64,000 bases of DNA from VBDM01 sp035651815 (GCA_035651815.1 DASRFB010000089.1:12367-76366); one strand, 5' to 3'. Shown: positions 10,474 through 18,201, counted from the first letter of the stretch. The notes: generated by a model from the letters alone, not told the origin. Numbers and translations are program-made.

Positions 10474-10992
10474 CTATCGCCGGCTCGCGCGGTCGAAATA
10501 GAGCGCGAGCCGCGCCATGCGCTGCATCGCCCCGACCGACAACGTGGCGCCGACGATGCCGTCGATGTCGCGGTCGAGCCGATCCGCCTTCGCGAGCTTC
10601 GCGCCCTGGAACTGCTTCACGAAGGCGGGCTCGCGCACCTCGCCCCCGCGGCTCTCGCGATAGACGAGCACGCGCACGTGATCGATGCGCCCGTCGGCGA
10701 CGACGAAGCCCGCCGTGATCGGCTCTTCCTTGCCGATCTCCTCCAGGATCCAGACGCTGCGATGCGCGTCGGACCAGTAGCGCTGGCGCAGCTGCGCCGG
10801 CGGGTGCCCGAGGATCGCCTGGGCCTGCGCCTGGATGTCGGGCGTGAGCCAGAGCACCTTGGGCGCGGGATGCCCTCCGAACACCTCCGCGACGAAGGCG
10901 TCGGGATCCTGCAGAACCTCGGCCCGGACCGGGCCGAGGGCGGCCAGCGCCGCCGCGAGCAGCGCGAACCCGCGAGCGGCTCCCGCGCGCAT
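10474..10992 (-). CDS. Exported FMN-binding domain protein with flavinylation site
   Basis: 172 residues with a signal peptide ending near PVRA (residue 24). The C-terminal FMN_bind domain contains DIDGIVGATLS, the motif ApbE uses in NqrC/RnfG-type proteins; the acceptor would be Thr150. One position that is usually Ser/Thr is Val here, but the GAT core is kept. It probably acts as a periplasmic one-electron flavin carrier between the PepSY membrane protein and a substrate such as ferric iron. The ATG overlaps the porin stop as ATGA. Covalent flavin is inference from the motif and the apbE neighbour. Confidence 0.85.
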   Translation of the reverse strand: MRAGAARGFALLAAALAALGPVRAEVLQDPDAFVAEVFGGHPAPKVLWLTPDIQAQAQAILGHPPAQLRQRYWSDAHRSVWILEEIGKEEPITAGFVVADGRIDHVRVLVYRESRGGEVREPAFVKQFQGAKLAKADRLDRDIDGIVGATLSVGAMQRMARLALYFDRASRR

Positions 10993-12215
10993 CAGAACAT
11001 GTAGCCGAGACCGAGATCGAACCGGTCGAGGCTCTTGTCGTTGCGGAAGCGCTGCACGTCGGCCTTGATCACGACCTGCGGGTGCACTTTGAAGTTGACG
11101 CCGATCGTGCGTACGCGCTCGTTGCGGATCAGCTCGTTCTGGACCAGGCTGTTCGCCGGGTCCTCGTCCTGCCGGATATCGAAGCGCTCGAGCCGGACGA
11201 ACGGGGCGACGTCGAAATTGCCCTGCTTGTAGGCGTGGTACGCCGCCTGGAGGTATCCGCCCTTCATGGTCCTCGGCGCGGCGAAGGTCTGTCCCGCGGC
11301 GATGTTCGCCGCGTTGATCCTGTCCGTGTCGCCGAGCTTGCCCGCGGCGTAGAGCGCCTGGAGATCGAAGCCCGCGACGCGGTACTGCGCGTGCACGTCC
11401 CACAGCGTGAGCCGCGCGTCGACGCCCTTCAGCGCCGGGTTGCTCTGGCCGTTCTGGCCCGTGTTCCCGGTGAAGACGCCGCCGCCGACGAGCAGGCCCG
11501 GCGTGCGGTAGTTCAGCGCGGCATAGACGCTGAGGTCCTTCGCGTTCGCCTGCTGGCCCTCCTGGTGGCCGCTGCGGATCCCCGTGCTCGGGTCGTCGAT
11601 CTTGCCCGCGTCGAAGCCCGTGGTGACGCCGACGTCGTAGCGCAGGCCCGGCGCGAGCGCGCCGTGCACGCCGACGCCCAGCTCGCGCCATGTCGTCGGG
11701 ATGATGCGCGTCTCGACCTCGTTGCGCTCGACGCCGTAGTACGTCGGCGGCTCGTGCGTCTCGTTGAGTATGCCGAGCGGGATCAGGAACAGGCCGGCCT
11801 TGACGGTGAGCCCGTCGCCGTCGCTCACCCGGTAGTCGAGCCACGCCTGCTCGATCTCGAGCTCGCCGTCGTCGTCCTTGCTGACGACCGCGTGCTCGAC
11901 CTCGACCTCGGAGTGGAACGTGAGCCGGTCGTCGAAGCGGTGGTTCAGCCCGAACACGAACCGGCGCAGGTCGGCCTTGGTCTCGTGCTCGTCCTGGCGG
12001 AAGCGGTTGTAGTCGAGCTCGCCGTAGCCGACGATGCTCGTCGCGCCGGCCCGCAATCCGGTGCTGCCGTCGGGCGGTGCGCTGCGCGATTGCGCCTTCA
12101 ATTCGTCGATCTCCTGCTGGAGAATCTGGAGCTTCTGCTCCACGGTGGGTTGCTGAGCGAATGCGGGCGCTGCGAAGGCGGCCGCGAGCGCCAGGGCGCT
12201 CCGGGTTTTTCTCAT
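10992..12215 (-). CDS. Outer-membrane porin, Fur-box associated
   Basis: 407 residues: signal peptide (SALALAAAFAAPAFA), a short coiled-coil segment (VEQKLQILQQEIDELKAQ) and a beta-barrel with alternating strands ending in the C-terminal aromatic GLGYMF needed for BAM recognition. It resembles phosphate-selective OprO/OprP-type porins by layout, although its substrate cannot be read from sequence. Start ATG at 12215 is preceded by AGAGGAG. As first gene of the operon with the FMN-binding, PepSY and ApbE genes, and with a Fur-like box in its promoter, it may pass iron complexes. Confidence 0.85.
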   Translation of the reverse strand: MRKTRSALALAAAFAAPAFAQQPTVEQKLQILQQEIDELKAQSRSAPPDGSTGLRAGATSIVGYGELDYNRFRQDEHETKADLRRFVFGLNHRFDDRLTFHSEVEVEHAVVSKDDDGELEIEQAWLDYRVSDGDGLTVKAGLFLIPLGILNETHEPPTYYGVERNEVETRIIPTTWRELGVGVHGALAPGLRYDVGVTTGFDAGKIDDPSTGIRSGHQEGQQANAKDLSVYAALNYRTPGLLVGGGVFTGNTGQNGQSNPALKGVDARLTLWDVHAQYRVAGFDLQALYAAGKLGDTDRINAANIAAGQTFAAPRTMKGGYLQAAYHAYKQGNFDVAPFVRLERFDIRQDEDPANSLVQNELIRNERVRTIGVNFKVHPQVVIKADVQRFRNDKSLDRFDLGLGYMF

Positions 12216-12224
12216 GGCTCCTCT

Positions 12225-12238
12225 TTGACTTGGGTCAA
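12225..12238. promoter_or_regulatory. FNR/Anr-type palindrome TTGAC-TTGG-GTCAA
   Basis: A perfect 5+5 inverted repeat with a 4-nt spacer, the shape of CRP/FNR-family oxygen or nitric-oxide sensor sites. It lies in the porin 5' leader and about 63 bp upstream of the predicted bfd transcription start, a class I activator distance. Function is inferred from pattern only. Confidence 0.5.
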
Positions 12239-12258
12239 GTCCGAAAGGCCCGACCCTC

Positions 12259-12287
12259 TTGACGACGGCCCGAATATAAATGAGAAT
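12259..12287 (+). promoter_or_regulatory. Predicted sigma70 promoter for bfd-bfr
   Basis: TTGACG (12259-12264), 17-bp spacer, GAGAAT (12282-12287). The -10 and the start region lie inside the Fur-like box, so Fur binding would block it. Confidence 0.5.
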
Positions 12288-12301
12288 AGTTCGCATTACA
12301 A
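12273..12301 (-). promoter_or_regulatory. Predicted sigma70 promoter for the porin-apbE operon
   Basis: On the minus strand TTGTAA (12301-12296), 17-bp spacer, TATATT (12278-12273). The spacer is occupied by the Fur-like box. Confidence 0.55.
12279..12297. promoter_or_regulatory. Fur-like box between divergent promoters
   Basis: AATGAGAATAGTTCGCATT is an imperfect 9-1-9 palindrome (7 of 9 arm bases match) close to the classical Fur consensus. It overlaps the core promoters of both the porin-FMN-PepSY-apbE operon and bfd-bfr, whose products all concern iron or flavin redox. Iron control by Fur is the natural reading. Confidence 0.65.
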
Positions 12302-12314
12302 GACCTGAGCGCGC

Positions 12315-12518
12315 ATGTACATCTGCATCTGCAACGGCATCACCGATCGCGACATCCGCCAGGCGGCCGCCGCCGGCGCCGACACGCTCGACGATCTGCA
12401 ACGCGAACTGGGTGTGGGCGCGGGCTGCGGCAAGTGCGCCTCGTGCGCGCGCGAATGCCTGCGCGATGCGGCCTGCGCTCGGGGATCCGGTCTCCCCCGG
12501 GTTCTTCAAGCCGCCTGA
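12315..12518 (+). CDS. bfd: Bacterioferritin-associated ferredoxin
   Basis: 67 residues. [2Fe-2S] ligands Cys4, Cys6, Cys38 and Cys41 are in place (MYICICNG and GCGKCASC). It donates electrons to bacterioferritin to release stored iron as Fe2+. It lies just upstream of bfr and downstream of the Fur-like box. The tail after residue 50 is slightly longer and less conserved than usual. Confidence 0.92.
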   Translation: MYICICNGITDRDIRQAAAAGADTLDDLQRELGVGAGCGKCASCARECLRDAACARGSGLPRVLQAA

Positions 12519-12585
12519 TTCCGTTCGAACCTCCCGCGCGGCGGGCGGGTAGTATTCTCTTTCGTCCCTCGTGAAGGAGCGCCGC

Positions 12586-13068
12586 ATGCAAGGCGACAGG
12601 AAAGTCATCGAGCATCTCAACGCCGTCCTCACGAACGAGCTCACGTCGATCAACCAGTATTTCCTGCACTCGCGCATGTTCCGGAACTGGGGGCTCGAGA
12701 AGCTCGGCCGCCACGAGTACGAGGAATCGGTCGACGAGATGAAGCACGCCGACCGACTGATCGAGCGCATTCTCTTCCTCGAGGGACTGCCGAATCTGCA
12801 GCAGCTCAACAAGCTGCTGATCGGCGAGAACGTCAAGGAAGCGCTCGAGTGCGACCTCAAGCTCGAGATGGGCGCGCTGCCCCTGCTGAAGACCGCCATC
12901 GCGCACTGCGAGAGCGTGGCCGATTACGTCTCGCGCGAGCTGTTCGAGGACATCCTCGAGTCCGAAGAAGACCACGTCGACTGGATCGAGACCCAGCTCG
13001 ACCTCATCGCCAAGATCGGGATCGAAAACTACCTGCAGTCGCAGATGAACGGCGCGGCCGCCTCGTAG
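12586..13068 (+). CDS. bfr: Bacterioferritin
   Basis: 160 residues, the usual length. Heme-binding 24-mer ferritin that oxidises and stores iron. The dinuclear ferroxidase ligands (the Glu near residue 18 in NELTSINQYF, DEMKHAD, and ESEEDHVDWIE) and the heme-ligand Met in DEMKHAD are present. The ATG at 12586 is preferred over an in-frame GTG at 12571 because AAGGAG (12573-12578) is then well spaced. Probably co-transcribed with bfd (67-nt gap). Confidence 0.95.
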   Translation: MQGDRKVIEHLNAVLTNELTSINQYFLHSRMFRNWGLEKLGRHEYEESVDEMKHADRLIERILFLEGLPNLQQLNKLLIGENVKEALECDLKLEMGALPLLKTAIAHCESVADYVSRELFEDILESEEDHVDWIETQLDLIAKIGIENYLQSQMNGAAAS

Positions 13069-13101
13069 AATCATTCGCCACCTCCCTCTCACGCTCGGCT
13101 C

Positions 13102-13737
13102 ATGACCGCACGCGCATCGCTTCCCTCGTGGCTCGTCGCGCTCGCGACCGTGCTCGCGGCCGCGGCTGCGCTCGGGCAAACGGGCACCGTACCGTCGTGG
13201 GATCTTCCCCCCGCCGAGATGCTCGCCGAGCTCCGCCAGGGCGGGCGCGTGATCTTTCTTCGTCACACCGCTACCGATTACGCCGAGAGCGACGCGCGCA
13301 TGAGGGGCTACAGCGATTGCGGCGGCCAGCGCAATTTGGTGGAGAAGGGGCGGCAGGACGCGCGCAACATCGGCATCGCCATCCGCGCGCTCGGCATCCC
13401 GGTCGGCCGCGTCCTGTCCAGCCCGTATTGCCGGACGCTGGAGACGGCCGAGTTCGCCTTCGGCAGGAGCGAGATCGCTACGGACGTGCGCTATGCGAAA
13501 CCCGGAGAGACCGGCGCGGAGCGGTACGCGCCCCTGCGGGAGCTGCTCGGCGCGCCGCCCGAGCGCGGAACCAACACGGTCGTCGTCGGCCATGGGGCGC
13601 CGTTCTACGCGCTCACGCAGCTGCGCCTCGCGGAGGGCGAGATCGCGGTGCTGAAGCCGCTTGGAAACCGGTTCGAGATCCTCGGCCGCATCAAGCCCGA
13701 CGACTGGGCGGCGCTGCGCGCGGCGGCGCGGCGCTAG
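13102..13737 (+). CDS. Exported histidine phosphatase family protein
   Basis: 211 residues with a signal peptide (SWLVALATVLAAAAALGQ). The catalytic motif is FLRHTATDY (RHT rather than the common RHG) near residue 53. The second part (LSSPYCRTLETAEFAFG) and the C-terminal VVVGHGAPF histidine block complete the branch-1 histidine phosphatase site. The periplasmic substrate is unknown. It stands alone after bfr and converges with the FecR-domain gene. Confidence 0.85.
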   Translation: MTARASLPSWLVALATVLAAAAALGQTGTVPSWDLPPAEMLAELRQGGRVIFLRHTATDYAESDARMRGYSDCGGQRNLVEKGRQDARNIGIAIRALGIPVGRVLSSPYCRTLETAEFAFGRSEIATDVRYAKPGETGAERYAPLRELLGAPPERGTNTVVVGHGAPFYALTQLRLAEGEIAVLKPLGNRFEILGRIKPDDWAALRAAARR

Positions 13738-13752
13738 GCTTCGTTCGCGGGC

Positions 13753-14703
13753 TCAGTCGCGCCGATTCGGCCGCTCGTCTCGGTCCTGCTTGCGCACGCC
13801 GCGCGACTTCGCGGCGGCCTCGCGGCGCTCGCGTTCACGCTCGCGCGTCTCGCGCTGCTTCTGCGCGCGCTCGAGGTGCTTCGGCTGCAGCTGCTCGCGC
13901 CGCAGCTCCTGCCGCTCGCGCACGGCGGCACCCTGCGGGCCGCGGATCGGGCCGCCGCTCTTGCGGCGCTCCTGGAGAAACAGCCGCCGCTGCTCGCGCC
14001 GCTGCTGCATGCGCGCCTGCAGCCGCTCGTGCAGGCCGCCGAAGCGCGCCTCGTTTCGCGTCGGCCGGAAGAACGCCGGCACGCGCTCGAGGAGCCGCGG
14101 CCGCAGCGCGCCGCGGCGCGGCGCGAACCCCGCCTGGTTGGGACGCACGGTCACCGTTCCCTGCGGCGTCTGCATGAACGTCTCGCCGATGTGCACGCGC
14201 TCGTAGGTGCCGGGCTCCCCGAGCCGGCTGCCCTCGGGAATCACCATGGGCTCGTGCTCGGTGCCGCGAACGCCGATCGTCACCGTCGGCGTGCGCACCG
14301 CGTAGCTCTTCGCGCCGAGCTTCGCGATCCATCCGGTGACCGCCCGGAACGAGCCTTCGAAGAGATCGAGCACCGAGCGATCGCTGTCCGCGCCGTCGGC
14401 GCGGAACTCGGCGAAGCGCAGGTTCGTGTTCGGCCGCACGCCCATATAGCCGCCGTCCTGCATGTCGAGGTGCACCTCGCCGTCGGCGCCGGTCACGACG
14501 CTCTCCCCGGCGTGGATCTCGTCGCCCACCTTCGGGCGCCGGACATTGCGATTGCCGTCCAGGACGCGCACGTCGCCTTCGACCAGCTCGACGCGGCCCG
14601 CGACCGCGCCGGCCTGCTCGGGACCTGAATACGACGCGGGGATCTGGGCGATCGCCGATTGGAGCCCGCCCGCCGCCAGCACCGCCGCGAGCACGCGCAG
14701 CAC
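13753..14703 (-). CDS. FecR-domain protein with long basic tail
   Basis: 316 residues: signal peptide (AAVLAAGGLQSAIA), then a FecR domain (GRVELVEGDVRV, GDEIHAGESVVTGADGEV, VLDLFEGSFRAVTG, VRTPTVTIGVRGTEH) to about residue 185. The last 120 residues are rich in Arg, Gln and Glu (for example RMQQRREQRRLFLQERR) and probably form an extended helix. No ECF sigma factor or TonB receptor is adjacent, so it is probably one of the exported FecR-domain proteins outside iron signalling. Its start lies 5 nt from the dnaB stop, downstream of dnaB on the same strand. Confidence 0.8.
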   Translation of the reverse strand: MLRVLAAVLAAGGLQSAIAQIPASYSGPEQAGAVAGRVELVEGDVRVLDGNRNVRRPKVGDEIHAGESVVTGADGEVHLDMQDGGYMGVRPNTNLRFAEFRADGADSDRSVLDLFEGSFRAVTGWIAKLGAKSYAVRTPTVTIGVRGTEHEPMVIPEGSRLGEPGTYERVHIGETFMQTPQGTVTVRPNQAGFAPRRGALRPRLLERVPAFFRPTRNEARFGGLHERLQARMQQRREQRRLFLQERRKSGGPIRGPQGAAVRERQELRREQLQPKHLERAQKQRETRERERERREAAAKSRGVRKQDRDERPNRRD

Positions 14704-14707
14704 GGCC

Positions 14708-16096
14708 TCAGAACTTCCCGGAGTCGGCGTGGTTCTCGAAGCGCGTGTGCTCGCCGAGGAAAGTGAGCTTCACCGTGCCGATGGGCCCGTTTCGCTGCTT
14801 GCCGATGATGATCTCGGCGATGCCCTTCTCCGGCGTGTCCGGATTGTAGACCTCGTCGCGGTAGATGAAGAGGATGAGGTCGGCGTCCTGCTCGATCGCG
14901 CCCGACTCGCGCAGGTCCGACATCACCGGGCGCTTGTTCGGCCGCTGCTCGAGCCCGCGGTTGAGCTGCGACAGCGCGACCACGGGAACCTTCAGCTCCT
15001 TCGCGAGCGCCTTGAGCGAGCGCGAGATCTCCGAGATCTCGGTCGCCCGGTTCTCGCCCTGGCTCGACGCCTCCATGAGCTGGAGGTAATCGACCACGAT
15101 CAGGCCCAGCGCGCCGTACTGCCGGTGCAGGCGCCGCGCGCGCGCGCGCAGCTCGAGCGCGTTCAGCGCCGGGGTCTCGTCGATGTGGATCGGCGCGTCG
15201 TGCAGCTTGCCGACCGCGGTGGTGAGCCGGTTCCAGTCCTCGTCCGACAGCTTGCCGGTGCGCAGCTTGTGCTGGTCGAGCCGCCCGATCGAGCCGAGCA
15301 TGCGCATCGCGAGCTGCGTCCCCGCCATTTCCATGCTGAAGACCGCGACCGGGAGCCGGTTCTCGACCGCGACGTGCTCGGCCATGTTGAGCGCGAGCGC
15401 GGTCTTGCCCATCGACGGGCGGCCGGCGACGATCACCAGGTCGCCCGGCTGCAGGCCCGAGGTGCGCGAGTCGAGGTCGGTGTAGCCGGTCGGCACGCCG
15501 GTGATGTCCGAGGGGTTGTCGCGGTGATAGAGCATGTCGATGCGCTCCATCACCTGCGTGAGCAGCGGCTGGATCTCGATGAAGCCCTGCCGGCCGCGCG
15601 AGCCCGCCTCGGCGATCTCGAACACGCGCGACTCGGCCTCGTCGAGCAGCTGCCCGACCTCCTTGCCCAGCGGATTGAGGGCGGTGTCGGCGATGTTCGT
15701 GCCCACCTCCACCAGCTTCCTCATGATGGCGCGCTCGCGCACGATCTCCGCGTAGCGGCGGATGTTGTGCGCCGACGGCGTGTTGCCGGTCAGGGCCGCC
15801 AGGTAGGCGAGCCCGCCGACCTTGTCCTTGTCCTCGCTCGACTTGATCGCCTCGTCGACCGTGATCACGTCGGCGGGCCTGCCCTTCTCGACCAGCCGGG
15901 CGATGTGCCGGAAGATGCGCCGGTGGTCGTCGCGGTAGAAATCGGCGTCAGAGACGACGTCGGCGATCTTGTCGAACGCCGCGTTGTCGATCAGCAGGCC
16001 GCCGAGGACCGACTGCTCCGCCTCGATCGAGTGCGGCGGCAGCTTGAGCTGCAGCAGCTGCGGGTCCTGCGCGGACTGGGGAGCGGGCTGTGCCAT
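14708..16096 (-). CDS. dnaB: Replicative DNA helicase DnaB
   Basis: 462 residues, normal length, no intein. The N-terminal primase-binding domain starts at LPPHSIEAEQSVLGGLLID. The RecA-like ATPase has Walker A GRPSMGKTA, Walker B VVDYLQLM, the arginine-finger region RATEISEISRSLK and the DnaB-specific SDLRESGAIEQDAD. It unwinds the lagging-strand template at the fork. A well-formed promoter lies about 120 bp upstream, separate from the rpsF operon terminator. Confidence 0.98.
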   Translation of the reverse strand: MAQPAPQSAQDPQLLQLKLPPHSIEAEQSVLGGLLIDNAAFDKIADVVSDADFYRDDHRRIFRHIARLVEKGRPADVITVDEAIKSSEDKDKVGGLAYLAALTGNTPSAHNIRRYAEIVRERAIMRKLVEVGTNIADTALNPLGKEVGQLLDEAESRVFEIAEAGSRGRQGFIEIQPLLTQVMERIDMLYHRDNPSDITGVPTGYTDLDSRTSGLQPGDLVIVAGRPSMGKTALALNMAEHVAVENRLPVAVFSMEMAGTQLAMRMLGSIGRLDQHKLRTGKLSDEDWNRLTTAVGKLHDAPIHIDETPALNALELRARARRLHRQYGALGLIVVDYLQLMEASSQGENRATEISEISRSLKALAKELKVPVVALSQLNRGLEQRPNKRPVMSDLRESGAIEQDADLILFIYRDEVYNPDTPEKGIAEIIIGKQRNGPIGTVKLTFLGEHTRFENHADSGKF

Positions 16097-16219
16097 CAGC
16101 GGGCCTGGCGCGCCGCGGACCGGCTTCCACGGTGGAAGACCTCAGTCCGCGAAATACGACTGCCAACGTGGACTGCCACGTCACCCTCCCGCTTTTTTAC
16201 CGACGTGTAACGCGGAGGT

Positions 16220-16248
16220 TTTATACCGCGAACCGCGGACCGCAGCAA
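16220..16248 (-). promoter_or_regulatory. Predicted sigma70 promoter of dnaB
   Basis: TTGCTG (16248-16243), 17-bp spacer, TATAAA (16225-16220). This leaves a leader of about 115 nt before the dnaB start. The rest of the 349-bp gap between dnaB and rplI holds the rplI terminator and no gene that I can see. Confidence 0.65.
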
Positions 16249-16365
16249 GAGCGCGCGAAAATTTTTCTCGAATCTGTTGCGCGCGCGCCACGCCGCGCGA
16301 GCACTCGCGCTACCGCAAGAAACGATCCTGAATTCTCATTCGCGAAATCGGCGACGCAGCGATAC

Positions 16366-16393
16366 AAAAAAAACGAAAGGGGCCGAAGCCCCT
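16366..16393 (-). terminator. Rho-independent terminator after rplI
   Basis: On the minus strand a 6-bp stem AGGGGC/GCCCCT closes a very stable TTCG tetraloop and is followed by a T-rich run (TTTCG then eight Ts). It ends the rpsF-priB-rpsR-rplI transcript about 50 bp after the rplI stop. Confidence 0.85.
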
Positions 16394-16445
16394 CGCGTTG
16401 GATTACCTGTGGATTGTCTGTGCGCACCTTGTGCGCGGCCTGTGA

Positions 16446-16901
16446 CTACTGCGCCGTTTCTCCCAGCACCGCCACCTTGATGTGCACCACCACGTCGCCG
16501 TGCAGCGCGATCGCGATCTCGTGATCGCCGACCTGCTTCAGCGGACCTTGCGGCAGGCGGATCATCGAACGCTCGACCTCGAAGCCCTGCTTCTGCAGCG
16601 CTTCCGAGATGTCGTAGTTCGTCACCGAGCCGAACAGGCGCCCGTCGACGCCCGCCTTCTGCGTGATCTGCAGCATCAGGCCGTCGATCTTCGCGCCCTT
16701 CTCCTGCGCCTGGGCGAGCGCCTCGTTCTGCGCGCGCTCGAGCTCCGCGCGCTTCTTCTCGAACTCGGCGAGGTTCTGGGGCGTCGCGCGCTTTGCTTTC
16801 CCCTGCGGCAGCAGGTAGTTGCGCGCGTAGCCGTCCTTCACCTTGACCACGTCGCCGAGGCCGCCGAGGTTCACCACCTTTTCGAGCAATATGACTTGCA
16901 T
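16446..16901 (-). CDS. rplI: 50S ribosomal protein L9
   Basis: 151 residues. The N-terminal domain (MQVILLEKVVNLGGLGDVVKV, KDGYARNYLLPQGKA), the long connecting helix (residues 42-75) and the C-terminal RNA-binding domain with GRLFGSVTNYDI are complete. Last gene of the rpsF operon. Confidence 0.98.
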   Translation of the reverse strand: MQVILLEKVVNLGGLGDVVKVKDGYARNYLLPQGKAKRATPQNLAEFEKKRAELERAQNEALAQAQEKGAKIDGLMLQITQKAGVDGRLFGSVTNYDISEALQKQGFEVERSMIRLPQGPLKQVGDHEIAIALHGDVVVHIKVAVLGETAQ

Positions 16902-16908
16902 GGCTGCC

Positions 16909-17202
16909 TCAGTGAAGATCCGTGTACGGCAGCAGCGCCAGGTAGCGCGCGCGCTTCACCGCGTCGGAGAGCTGACGCTGGTAGTGTGTGCGCGTGCCGG
17001 TGATGCGCGCCGGGATGATCTTGCCGTTCTCGCCGACGAAGTCCTTGAGCAGGTCGACGTCCTTGTAGTCGATCCACTCCATCTTCTCGGCGGTGAAGCG
17101 GCAAAACTTGCGCCGCTTGAACAGCGCCTTCGAGCCTTTTCCGTCCCGCTTGCCGTCGCGGCCCTTACCTTTGCCGCGGCCTTTCCCTCTGGGTGGGGGC
17201 AT
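16909..17202 (-). CDS. rpsR: 30S ribosomal protein S18
   Basis: 97 residues. The S18 core (FKRRKFCRFTAEK, IDYKDVDLLKDFV, ITGTRTHYQRQL, VKRARYLALLPYTD) is complete. The first 25 residues are an unusually basic Gly/Lys/Arg tail (PPPRGKGRGKGKG...), longer than in many homologues. Placed between priB and rplI with gaps of a few bases. Confidence 0.97.
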   Translation of the reverse strand: MPPPRGKGRGKGKGRDGKRDGKGSKALFKRRKFCRFTAEKMEWIDYKDVDLLKDFVGENGKIIPARITGTRTHYQRQLSDAVKRARYLALLPYTDLH

Positions 17203-17204
17203 TG

Positions 17205-17513
17205 CTACTCTCCTTCCGTAAATTCGATGTGCGTTGCATGCAGCACGGGCTGCCGGCTGGTGCGGCTCTTGGCCGCCAGGAACCCGGTCACCGTGACCGC
17301 GCTTCCGAGCCTCGCGGCTGCGAGCAGCTTCGCTTCCCGCTCGAACGCGACGCCCGCGATCTCACAATCGACCTTGCGCTCGCTCCCCGCCTCGGCCAGC
17401 GACGATTCGTGACTCAGCCTGAAGCGCAGCACCGGTACGCCCGCGGGCGTATGGCGCAGCACATCGAGCTCCACGATTCGGCCGCCGAGAACGACGCGGT
17501 TCGCTTGCGCCAA
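17205..17513 (-). CDS. priB: Primosomal replication protein PriB
   Basis: About 102 residues, an OB-fold single-strand DNA-binding protein for replication restart. The core NRVVLGGRIVEL, LRHTPAGVPVLRFRLSHES and DCEIAGVAFEREA is typical of betaproteobacterial PriB. The start is inferred as TTG at 17513, 4 nt after the rpsF stop; no ATG is suitably placed. The position between rpsF and rpsR is the conserved one. Confidence 0.9.
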   Translation of the reverse strand: MAQANRVVLGGRIVELDVLRHTPAGVPVLRFRLSHESSLAEAGSERKVDCEIAGVAFEREAKLLAAARLGSAVTVTGFLAAKSRTSRQPVLHATHIEFTEGE

Positions 17514-17517
17514 GGCC

Positions 17518-17934
17518 TCAGGCTGCGGGCTGCGGCTCGGCCGGTTTCGCCGGCTCGGCGGCCCGGGCGCCGTCCTGGGACTTCGCCTCACCGGGGTTGA
17601 GCACCGACTTCGCCTTCTCTTCCTTCATCATCGGCGAAGGCGTCGTCCACGCACGCTCCATCTTGACGATGAGGTGGCGCAGGACCGCGTCGTTGAACTT
17701 GAACGAGTGCTCGAGCTCGCCCAGCGTGGCCGCGTCGCACTCGATGTTCATGAGCACGTAGTGGGCCTTGTGCACCTTGGCGAGCGGGTAGGCGAGCTGA
17801 CGCCGTCCCCAGTCTTCCAGCCGATGGATTTTTCCGTTCCTCGAGGTCACCGTGGACCGGTAGCGCTCGATCATCGCCGGGACCTGCTCGCTCTGGTCCG
17901 GGTGAACGATGAAAACGATCTCGTAATGCCGCAT
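17518..17934 (-). CDS. rpsF: 30S ribosomal protein S6
   Basis: 138 residues from MRHYEIVFIVHPDQSEQVP. The ATG at 17934 is preferred to the in-frame ATG at 17949 because GGGGA then lies about 8 nt upstream and the protein starts at the conserved residue. The S18-binding face (RLEDWGRRQLAYPL, HYVLMNIECD) is intact. The Ala/Pro/Lys-rich tail after residue 105 is disordered-looking and common in this group. First gene of its operon. Confidence 0.97.
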   Translation of the reverse strand: MRHYEIVFIVHPDQSEQVPAMIERYRSTVTSRNGKIHRLEDWGRRQLAYPLAKVHKAHYVLMNIECDAATLGELEHSFKFNDAVLRHLIVKMERAWTTPSPMMKEEKAKSVLNPGEAKSQDGARAAEPAKPAEPQPAA

Positions 17935-18014
17935 GCCTTGATTCCCCATGGTTTGTAGCCGCCCTCTCATCGCCGTTGCGACCCGACGACTTGCCGGTGC
18001 GGCAGGGTTGAACG

Positions 18015-18068
18015 AATTGTATGAACCGGAACGACCACGAAACCGCCATCCCGGAACATGGAATTGTA
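18015..18068 (-). promoter_or_regulatory. Two candidate -10 elements for the rpsF operon
   Basis: The minus strand carries TACAAT twice, at 18068-18063 and 18020-18015. Neither has a good -35, so activation or an alternative promoter is possible. The upstream copy lies next to the palindrome at 18084-18102. Confidence 0.4.
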
Positions 18069-18083
18069 ACAGACGCGCCACGG

Positions 18084-18102
18084 GTTTGTAACACTTACAA
18101 AC
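18084..18102. promoter_or_regulatory. Perfect palindrome GTTTGTAA-CAC-TTACAAAC
   Basis: Eight-base arms around CAC, just upstream of the first TACAAT of the rpsF operon. Related GTAACA words occur at 18066-18071 and, inverted, at 18139-18144. The form suits a dimeric regulator; none can be named. Confidence 0.5.
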
Positions 18103-18201
18103 TACGCTGCGGCTGTGTCACGGATAAACCCGGTTTCTGTTACCAGTATGACAGCCGTGGTCCAGATGGACCTGCACCGCGACCGCTCCGCCGCCGGGCG
18201 C

